The notes under the pieces are model-generated. The model saw only the letters and a program-made list of their open reading frames with translations, had not been told where the DNA came from and searched no databases. A DNA stretch of 64,000 nt from positions 2,863,001 to 2,927,000 of the forward strand of contig NC_003071.7 of NCBI RefSeq assembly GCF_000001735.4, given 5' to 3'. Below, one piece after another: positions 56,157-64,000 of the stretch (position 1 is the stretch's first letter; each line of letters starts with the position of its first letter). The position numbers were made by a program, and so were the translations under genes. Source of the stretch: Arabidopsis thaliana (Eukaryota; Streptophyta; Magnoliopsida; Brassicales; Brassicaceae).

Positions 56157-56880
56157 CTAGATATTGACATGCGGTACACCCTGGATGGATATGTTTATTG
56201 AAAAGTATATGAATCATATATTTTTTGACATAAATTTTTTATCTATGTAAAACTTGGGTAATTGATGTTTTATGTTCTGACATTTGTTGTATATTAGTTT
56301 ATTATTAAAATTTAGTATTTTTTGTTTGTGGTTTGAGTTTTTTTAGAGGTAATAAAGATTTAAAACTTGTATTATCTAGAGATTGACCCGCGGTGTATAT
56401 TTTTGTTAAAAAAATTAGAGATTTTTTTTTAGTTAATATTATTTATATATAAATAACATATTCAAGAGGTACATCATAAGTCTATATTTTTATTAAATAA
56501 TATTTTGAATTTTTGTATTTAAGATGATCTATAGATACGTGCTATTGCTTTTTTTTTTATGTATGACAGTATGATACTATGATACACCATAGAAAAGTTT
56601 TTTTATAACTAATGTTTTTTGAAATTTTAAGTTATATTTGTTTTGTTAGTATTTTTTTTTAGTGTTTAAAATTGTATAATTGTATTTTGATTATTAATTC
56701 TAGGATTTCATACATAGTATACCATTCCGTATTAATATCGATCCAAACCCGTCCCACCATATAACTCCATCACGTGATTAAACATCATTTTGTCATTTTA
56801 TTATGAAATTCGAATATTTATAATATTGGAAACTTCAAAAAAGTTTTAATATGGATCCAAACTTCATAATTGTTGGAAAA
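56157..56880 (-). mobile_element. Helitron copy 2 (3' end at 56,157)
   Basis: Starts ACTAGATATTGACATGCGGT, which in reverse is a Helitron 3' end (...CTAG|T) with a weakened hairpin. It shows colinear similarity to 48,729-49,500, including AACATATTCAAGAGGTACAT and ATATTTATAATATTGGAAAC. More diverged: the internal hairpin has lost one arm (56,381-56,397). Confidence 0.75.
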
Positions 56881-57182
56881 TTGATTTGGGTAGCTCACAA
56901 ATCATGTTATTTTTGGTGTTAAAAAAAAGGTGAATGGTTTGATTATATATTTGTGTAATAATGTAAATTTGTACCAATCGAGACCCGTATGCATGTACAA
57001 GCTTAATGTTTGCATAGTTTATATTTATATGAGATTCAATATAAATAGATCATTTTCAATAAGAGCACCTTTCTTTAATTTAGATATTTCAAGTGGAACC
57101 CTTTTTTCATGTACAAGCTCAGCCTCTGATCCGATCTGCTTCATCTTCTTTTCTTCTTCTAAATTCTCTGCTTCATCCTCTC

Positions 57183-57631
57183 ATGGCTGCTGCTAAGATT
57201 CTCAACGAACGATGTTTTAGTGTGACAAACATCAAACATCACATCCCGCTCACTCTAGATCTTGAAGACAACAATTACGATGCCTAGAGAGAGTTGTTCC
57301 AAACTCACTGTATGACGTTTGACGTCTCTGGTAATATAGAGGGCAACCTTCTTCCCACCGGTGAGGACGACATGGCGTGGCAAAAGCGAGACGGTCTCGT
57401 CAAACTCTGGATCTACGGAACCCTTGCGCAGCCCCTGTTTCGCTCCGTGTTCAAAACTTGCGGCTCTGCTCGTGACATCTGGCTTCACGTGGAGAACCAA
57501 TTTCGAAACAATAAGGAAGCTCGTGGAGCTTGACAACGAGCTACGGACCATGGAGATCGGAGATATGATGATTCGCGACTATTGTCAGAAAGTCAAATTT
57601 GTTGCTGATTTACTCACCAATGTCGCTATTA
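57183..57631 (+). pseudogene. Copia gag (UBN2-type) pseudogene
   Basis: ATG at 57,183 opens MAAAKILNERCFSVTNIKHH, IPLTLDLEDNNYDA, stop, then FQTHCMTFDVSGNIEGNLLP, WQKRDGLVKLWIYGTLAQPL, SARDIWLHVENQFRNNKEAR, a frameshift, and LDNELRTMEIGDMMIRDYCQ, KVKFVADLLTNV. This is the gag polypeptide of the copia group whose members read N-Y--W..LF..H. It has one TAG stop (57,285) and one frameshift near 57,527, and no LTR or pol is attached. An expressed short host-like UBN2 protein is unlikely given the stop. Confidence 0.85.
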
Positions 57632-57639
57632 TACTCCTT

Positions 57640-58690
57640 TAAAATTCCTTAATCATTTAAAAAGATTGAATCAATAACCATTAAATTTGATTATTAGAAT
57701 TCAAAACTATCAAAACAATCATATCCCAATAATTACAGTGATTTCAAATTTTGTAATCATTCAGTTACCAAAAACAACCAAAGTCATAAACAGGGTGAAT
57801 ATTCATTAGCTCTCAATTGAGGAATATACTAAAATATATACTCAAAAGACTTATTCGTAAGCATATTCTTTTTTATCTAATAGGTTATAACCCTAGCCGA
57901 ACTCTTTTCCTATAAATATAGGATGTCTAACACCCTCTTCAAGACTCACTAAGATAGCAAACATCATCTATACCTTTCCTACTCATTTAAAAAAATGACT
58001 GCAAATCTTTCCATCACGAGCCAAGATGACAGCAGACATTTCTAAATAGGTGGACAATCCAAGCAGCATGTAATGAGAGGGCCGGGTGATTTGCTTGATT
58101 CACCGTGCTAAAATCAATACAATCAAAGGTATGCAGTTATAAAGTGTATGCACATGTTTTTTGTATTGCATATAGCTAAAGTAATACCATGTATATAGTT
58201 TTCTAATACCATAGAATTTTTCTTAGGTGAAAATCAATTTCAAATGCTTTTGACATGTCTTTGTTGGCAATCAAGCAAAACTATTCTGCTATCCAAGATT
58301 TTGTAACTAAGTTAGTGTATTAAGAAGATAAAATCATTTTGTGAGAATTTAATAAATACGATATTGATTTAATTTTCTCTTATTTTCTACTTTGCCAAAG
58401 AAGGAATATCCTGCGTTTTAGTTGATAAGGGCTAACATCATCAGTCTACATGTTACAATAACATGATCATCACGTGCTCATTGGGTTTTAGTTTCTAAAA
58501 GAAAAAAAAAAAGAATAAGAGAAATTAAAGCAGATACACTAAAATTACCTTCTTGCTCATCCCATTAAAGCAAAGAACAAGTGATGGATGGAAACTATTA
58601 TGGGACGAAAAATTTCAAACATAAAAAGGATGAGACGGGTTTCCAGTTACCAAATGGACATTTCTAAAAGAGCATTATAGAAGACTCTGT
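57640..58690. other. Spacer with a short promoter-like segment
   Basis: CCTATAAATATAGG (57,909-57,922) is a TATA-like palindrome followed by ATGACTGCAAATCTTTCC (57,995), which opens a short plus frame that soon stops. No recognisable protein. The rest (58,140-58,690) is downstream of the RS2Z pseudogene exon on the minus strand, and no second RS2Z exon was found. Confidence 0.35.
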
Positions 58691-58693
58691 TAC

Positions 58694-59190
58694 CTTTAGT
58701 ATTCTGCTAAAAAGATGGTCAAGATCTCAGGTACAAGTTCTAGATGATAAGCGGCCAACAAAAAGACGAGTGTTCCTATAGCTATCATCATACCGAGGCA
58801 TTTTCAAACTACAAAGTTAAAAAGGGACAAAAAGAAACACAAATTTTGATCATAACCCGTAAGAAACTATACAACAAGAAAATAACACTTCTCTAACTCA
58901 AGACATAAGAAAAGGCCCCAAAGGAAAGTAAAACTTCAATCAAACGCCACTCAGCTAATTCAGAGACAAGGAAGCAATTAATCGGAAAAACCGAAGGTCC
59001 GAAGCTAAGGAAACCATCACCGGAGATACATCAAACCAATTTAAAATCATGAATCCTAGCTCGGAAGGCACTAAATTTCAATCTAAATTATCAAATTCAA
59101 AAGATTTTTGATACCTAAGAAGGTGAGCACTGCGAAATCGGAAGCCCTAATTTTGAAACAAAATGGGGAAGAAGATAAGACGACAACGAT
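58694..59190 (-). pseudogene. RS2Z-type SR splicing-factor pseudogene, first exons only
   Basis: Minus-strand ATG at 58,801 gives MPRYDDSYRNTRLFVGRLSS, RTCT, stop, DLDHLFSRILK, ending AAAG|GTAAC (donor at 58,693). This is the start of the RS2Z32/33 group: MPRYDD-YGNTRLYVGRLS opening the RRM, then DLE-LFSRYG. One in-frame TGA replaces Arg. Upstream a 5' UTR-like segment (about 59,190-59,115) ends CTTCTTAG|GTATCA and an intron-like stretch ends TTTGTAG|TTTGAAAATG, so the 5' UTR intron survives and the copy is DNA-derived, not from mRNA. Later exons (RRM end, zinc knuckles, RS domain) are missing. Confidence 0.8.
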
Positions 59191-59293
59191 TGTTTTTAAA
59201 ATAAAAATCTGTACAAATAAATAAATTAATTTGAAAATATTAAATGGGTGTAGGAGTACTAATCGGCTCAACAAAAGTTTATTCTCCTTGACT

Positions 59294-59301
59294 AATGGGC
59301 C
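59294..59301 (-). promoter_or_regulatory. Site II-type motif upstream of the RS2Z pseudogene
   Basis: Minus-strand TGGCCCATTA about 100 bp upstream of the pseudogene's 5' UTR. GGCCCA elements are common in promoters of RNA-processing genes, supporting that promoter sequence was copied too. Confidence 0.45.
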
Positions 59302-59883
59302 AGTGACTTACCAATTTTAACATCTACTATCTTAATAAGAAAATGTGTTGGAAATGGTCCAGAACCTCTAGGACTTATACTTTTTGTAGATTACTACATC
59401 TATTTTTTTTTTAAGTTGATTATGAAATTTTAATTATTAAAAATATATTCATATGTCAAATCTATTTTGGTTATAAAGCAAATGAAAGGTGATAGGATTA
59501 CTTATATTTTGAATAAAATGGCATGAGCTTGCATATTTGTTAGAGAGCTTGAATTATGGGTCACTTAAGTAAATTTTAATTTATAAACTGTAGTTTTGTA
59601 TAGAAAGTTTAAACTGTTTAAAATTTAATATTCTTTCACAAATATACACATTTCTATTATAAGTTTATAACTATTAGACTTCTAAAACTGTTAAAATTAT
59701 TTGTTATCAGCAAAATCAAACTATTTATATAAATAAAACATTAATAAATGATGCAAAAATCGTTAAATCTTTAAATAACCAAAATTTCTATTCAAAAATT
59801 AAAACTAATCAAACAAAAATAAAAGTATGTACTAAAGTAATTTTAAGAACAAAATAAAAATTTCCAATGAAATGTTACTACAT
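59302..59883. other. AT-rich spacer, no gene seen
   Basis: No supported feature. Confidence 0.6.
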
Positions 59884-59886
59884 TAT

Positions 59887-60621
59887 GGCTCTGATTGGTG
59901 ATGACAAAAAGAACAATAGGAATATGAATGAAAAAGAACAAAAAGGAACAAAAAAAAGGAAAATAGTCATAAGTAGGAACCAAGAGGAACATAAGAATTG
60001 AACAAAATGATTATGGTAAATGGTAACCAAAAAGGTGAACTAATATTTAACATAAGAATTACTAAAAAAATCATTTATTGAATTTTGTTTATTAATTTCA
60101 TTTAAAATTAAAGTTCTGTATGAATTTAAAATAAATTAAATTATAAATTTCTCTTCAAAACATTTATTTATTTTATAGTAAAAATTTAAATTATATTACA
60201 AATTTAAAATAAATTTCACTTTAAAACATTTATTTATACTAATTTAAAATAAATTCATAACATTCATTAAATTGAAAGTTTGATAAAAAAGTATATATAT
60301 ATATATATATCAATATATACTAAAGATATAGAAAATATTATATATAGAAATATAAATATTATCATAAAGCTATTTTAAATTGATTTAATAAATAAAACGA
60401 ATTTTATTTTTTTGCTCCTCTTGGTTCCTGTACAATTTTGGGGTGGAACAATTTTGTTCTATCATTCCTTTTTTTTTGAAAAATGATGATGAAAAATGTA
60501 GGACCCACATGTCTGAAAATGGAACAAAAATACGTTGTAAATGGTAAAAAAACTAAGGAACAAAGAAGAACACCACTTTCCTACTCATTCTTTTCCTCAA
60601 AAGTGGTTATCAATCGGAACC
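59887..60621. mobile_element. Non-autonomous TIR element (MITE), 735 bp
   Basis: Left end GGCTCTGATTGGTGATGAC pairs with inverted right end GGTTCCGATTGATAACCAC, flanked by TAT on both sides (59,884-59,886 and 60,622-60,624). Inside each end are GGAACAAAAA / TTGTTCC(A)-type segments, also inverted. Very AT-rich core with a (TA)n run at 60,291-60,310. The 3-bp duplication points to a PIF/Harbinger-like or related family; assignment is tentative. Confidence 0.7.
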
Positions 60622-60624
60622 TAT

Positions 60625-61022
60625 GATATATATGTTTTTATATAATTCACTAACAAAAAAAACAATCTTAACTAAAACTTTTTGCAAACACTATTATTTT
60701 TACATTACCTTCCACACATCTTATATTTTTAAATATAATGATAAGTGACAAGTTTATGATATATATATATATATATATATATACTATAATTTAATTCACT
60801 AACACAAAAAAACATATACAAACTTTAATAAAAAACCATACGATAATACTTACAACCCGCATAATATGCGGTACACAACATTAGCTATTGTGTCATAAAT
60901 AACACTATACATTTTTCTATGTACATTATAATTTATACACTACAATATATATATCACTAAAAATTATTCTAATATGTTTATTAGAATATAAAATCTCCAA
61001 GTACGTGCGGGTCAGAATCTAG
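60625..61022 (+). mobile_element. Helitron 3' end (plus orientation)
   Basis: The segment ends GTGCGGGTCAGAATCTAG followed by T, a CTAG|T terminus as in Helitrons. An ACCCGCATAATATGCGGT palindrome lies at about 60,857-60,875. The start is not defined. It includes a (TA)n run at 60,760-60,783. Confidence 0.5.
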
Positions 61023-61628
61023 TTTGTTATATAAAAATAAAAAACCAAAATGTAATAAAAAAATTTATAATAAACTCTCATAAAAACGAATTAAAAAACA
61101 TTACTACGTTAAAATAATCTTAAACTTCAACAGTCAAATTATAATAATGTTTATAAATATATATGATGATATTCTTAGAATCAAATCTCGATTTTGGTAG
61201 ATTTCGATTCGGTTGGATTCTCAACATTTCTTTCAAATTATCTATGATTTTTTTTCTTTCTTTCTTTTTTTAAACATATCTGAACTCTAGAACAAGCGAC
61301 CGTGAGTCATAAATAAAAGGAAAGAGATCCAAAAATATAAATGCAACTACTTGAAATCGACTAAATATATCGAAATCACGTGACAAATCAGCATTTTATT
61401 TATTCTATTAACTTTATAGTTGGTTCCACATCCTTTCACTCTATTCGATGTATTGTACACATCTGGCACAAATCTGCATCTCTGTCTTCTTCTTCGATCC
61501 TCGATTTCATCCACAATATACAATAGCCAAATTTCCGATTTTCTCCTCACTGAATCTCTAGAATCCATCGTTGATTCAAACTCATTTTCCGATCAAACGG
61601 CATATTTTTCCCTCTCGAGAGAGCGATA
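61023..61628. other. CAS1 upstream region and 5' UTR
   Basis: No other gene. 61,230-61,270 is a T/C-rich tract; 61,410-61,628 has the higher C content typical of an Arabidopsis 5' UTR. Confidence 0.5.
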
Positions 61629-63524
61629 ATGTGGAAACTGAAGATCGCGGAAGGAGGTAGTCCATGGCTTAGAACCACCAATAATCACGTCGGAAGACAG
61701 TTTTGGGAGTTCGATCCGAATCTCGGTACTCCTGAGGATCTCGCCGCCGTCGAAGAAGCTAGGAAGTCTTTTTCGGATAATCGATTCGTGCAGAAACATA
61801 GCGCCGATCTGCTTATGCGCCTTCAGGTATTATCTCTGGCTTCTCTTTGTTTCCGTTGACTTTAGTGTGGTCTTGACTGGTGACGAATCTCGCAAGTTTT
61901 AGTCAGTGATACTTAGGACTGTGTTGCTTCATCACATTGAAGTTAATCTAATTCATCACTTGACTTGTAATGTGAAATCAATTCAAGGTGATAGGAGCAT
62001 GTGAACTTAGCTTGTAACTAGATTTGATTGTATCTTACTCCATGGATATGTAGGAGAGTCTAGTTTACAATAGATGGAAAAGTACACAGAGCATATACAA
62101 CAACAAAAACTAGAGTTAATCTACCTTCGCCATTTTCTCAATGGAAGTGAAAAAACAATCCCAATCTAGAGAAACTAACAAAGCCATATGATTCTTTTAC
62201 TGATTTATTTACAACGGGAGAGTTGTGATACCAGTTATGCATTTGGTCTAAAGCTGAGATCTGAATATCTGTGTTAACTTATTGCTACCATTATTTGAAG
62301 GCTTCTCTTTACTACCTATTGTACTCTCTTGTGTTTCTATAGTTTGTAATCATTTGGCTTTCATTATTTTTATTAGTCTTTGAGTCCATGACTTTCTCTT
62401 TAATTTTATGATATTCCATCAGGGCCTGATCTATGGCAATTCTTCGACTGATTGCAATTCTCTGATGTCCAGCCTTTAATTTTCTTCTTAATTTTCTGCT
62501 GTCCTATGATATATCCCATGAGGGCTTAATCTATCACACTCCTTTGACAGATTACAGTTATCTGATATTCAACCATTTCTAATCCAATAGTTATCGCTCT
62601 CTCTCTTTCTCTGTTTGTAGTTTTCAAGAGAAAATTTGATTAGCCCAGTTTTACCTCAAGTCAAAATCGAAGACACTGATGATGTTACAGAGGAGATGGT
62701 GGAAACCACGTTAAAGAGGGGTCTAGATTTCTATTCAACTATACAGGCACACGACGGGCACTGGCCAGGTGATTATGGTGGTCCTATGTTTCTTCTCCCA
62801 GGACTGGTCAGTTCATATGTTTCGTGCCTAAGCTTTCTTTTGCAAATTTTACGGAAAACTTGACAAAAACTACTTTTGATTACAGATAATTACACTCTCC
62901 ATAACTGGAGCACTGAATACAGTATTGTCGGAACAACATAAACAAGAAATGCGCCGTTATCTCTATAATCACCAGGCAAGAAATTTCTCGTATCTTTACT
63001 ATAATTCTGTTTCCTTGCAATGCTGTACTTGGATTTTCCATCGCAAAATAGATGTTTACACATCTTTCTGTTTCAAAGATTTTCGTCTTCTACTTTCTAA
63101 TTGTTAAACTAATTTGCACTATTGGTGGCATGTGGTTTCAGAATGAGGACGGAGGTTGGGGTTTACATATTGAGGGCCCTAGCACCATGTTTGGGTCTGT
63201 GTTGAACTATGTTACTCTAAGGTTGCTTGGAGAAGGACCTAACGATGGAGATGGAGATATGGAGAAAGGACGAGACTGGATACTAAATCATGGTGGTGCT
63301 ACCAATATTACATCTTGGGGGAAAATGTGGCTATCGGTACTAAAGTTTTGACCTCTATCTGTCCTTTAAAGTTATCGTATGAAAATTTCTGTTACTTGAC
63401 TCATCTTTTTGCTTGGATCTGCTAATACTGTAAATAAAGGTACTTGGAGCTTTTGAATGGTCCGGAAATAACCCACTGCCACCTGAGATATGGCTTCTCC
63501 CATATTTCCTGCCAATACATCCAG
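61629..63524 (+). CDS. CAS1: CAS1, cycloartenol synthase, 5' part (gene continues past the right edge)
   Basis: Exons 61629-61826, 62621-62806, 62886-62975, 63142-63336 and 63440-63524 (phase 1 at the end) encode the first about 251 residues: [108 protein letters not shown]. This is the N-terminal half of a plant oxidosqualene cyclase; QW-type repeats are visible ([17 protein letters not shown]). CAS1 makes cycloartenol from 2,3-oxidosqualene at the ER, the first committed step of plant sterol synthesis. The catalytic DCTAE lies beyond the window. Intron 3 uses a GC donor (CAG|GCAAGA at 62,976). The next exon is not seen before 64,000. Confidence 0.95.
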
Positions 63525-64000
63525 GTAAAATGACAATCTCATGTGTTCTTGACTTTCTCAACTTATATACTGTTTAAATTTATTCTTTTCCCTGTCTCCA
63601 ATTGTTGATCTGACTAAACTATTCATTCAAATGAAGTGCCTCGTATTATCAATTCTTGGTTCAGCCGCTATTTATAAAGAATGGAAAAACCAGAGTGCTG
63701 TAACCATGCCCGTATCTGTTTTGTCTCCTTTATGCTTCCTTAGGTTCAACTATTTATTTGGGATTTAATTATAGTTATATTGGTAATGCGCTCCATAAGC
63801 AGTACATTATTTCAGACTTTATGATATGGAACACCCTCGATCATGGACAACTCAAGTGAAGTAAATCTTGAATTTTTTTGTAAATCTGCTTGGAATCGAG
63901 CATGATTCAAGCTTGTTCAAAGCACACTTATCGAATGTATTAACTATGTGTGGATTTACAAAGATGGATATGGTTTTCTTTTGCTACAACTTGCTTTTTA
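63525..64000 (+). other. CAS1 intron 5 (at least 476 bp, open at the edge)
   Basis: No match to the expected next CAS exon (the segment usually beginning GRMWCHCR) is present up to the window end, so this is intron sequence. Confidence 0.6.

Noticed and set aside
58730..58800. C/D-box snoRNA (TGATGA ... CTGA) on the minus strand
   Set aside because: The same bases encode the RS2Z start (MPRYDDSYRN...), splice donor and UTR fit, and a closing stem is weak.

Overview
The window is plant nuclear DNA from Arabidopsis thaliana or a very close relative. Four intact multi-exon genes match, in product, exon layout and protein length as I remember them, the chromosome 2 run HEN2 (995 aa), a USP-domain receptor-like cytoplasmic kinase (700 aa), pollen receptor kinase PRK2/PRK2A (647 aa) and CAS1. 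These identities come from recalled family knowledge, not from a search. AT-rich spacers, canonical GT-AG introns and very dense nested transposable elements suggest a pericentromere-proximal arm region.

Layout. 0-8.8 kb is gene-poor: the 5' end of a minus-strand copia element (LTR, primer-binding site, gag start), an unidentified decayed reading frame, two pectin methylesterase fragments, and a 2-oxoglutarate-dependent dioxygenase pseudogene split by a TIR DNA transposon and cut off by a fold-back MULE-like element that carries a small acidic ORF. 8.8-19.4 kb is one Athila-type Ty3/gypsy element (both LTRs, PBS, PPT, near-identical 5-bp target duplication), inserted into an older copia remnant and lacking reverse transcriptase and integrase. 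19.7-23.3 kb is a second gypsy remnant: a minus-oriented LTR followed by a plus-strand (antisense) coiled-coil ORF, itself interrupted by a solo LTR with a perfect 5-bp duplication and by a 5'-truncated LINE.

23.3-32 kb holds MITEs, a two-exon defensin-like/SCR-like secreted peptide gene, a truncated copy of that gene next to a 5S rRNA fragment, a MYB/SANT-like exon and a short LINE-like insertion with a 17-bp target duplication. 32.1-37.9 kb is HEN2, with a telo-box and site II promoter motifs. 39.3-44.1 kb is a young copia element (157-bp LTRs that read as identical, 5-bp duplication CAAAT) disabled by a small deletion in the reverse transcriptase/RNase H region. 45.5-48.2 kb is the kinase gene on the minus strand.

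48.7-61 kb contains two related Helitron copies on either side of PRK2, a MuDR-type transposase pseudogene, a copia gag remnant, a truncated RS2Z-type SR splicing-factor pseudogene with its promoter and 5' UTR intron, a TIR MITE and another Helitron end. CAS1 starts at 61,629 and runs off the right edge.

The host genes act in separate processes: nuclear exosome RNA surveillance (HEN2), pollen signalling (PRK2), sterol synthesis (CAS1), probable signalling (RLCK) and secreted peptide signalling or defence (DEFL). They are not an operon or a cluster. What unifies the window is layered transposon insertion and gene fragmentation.
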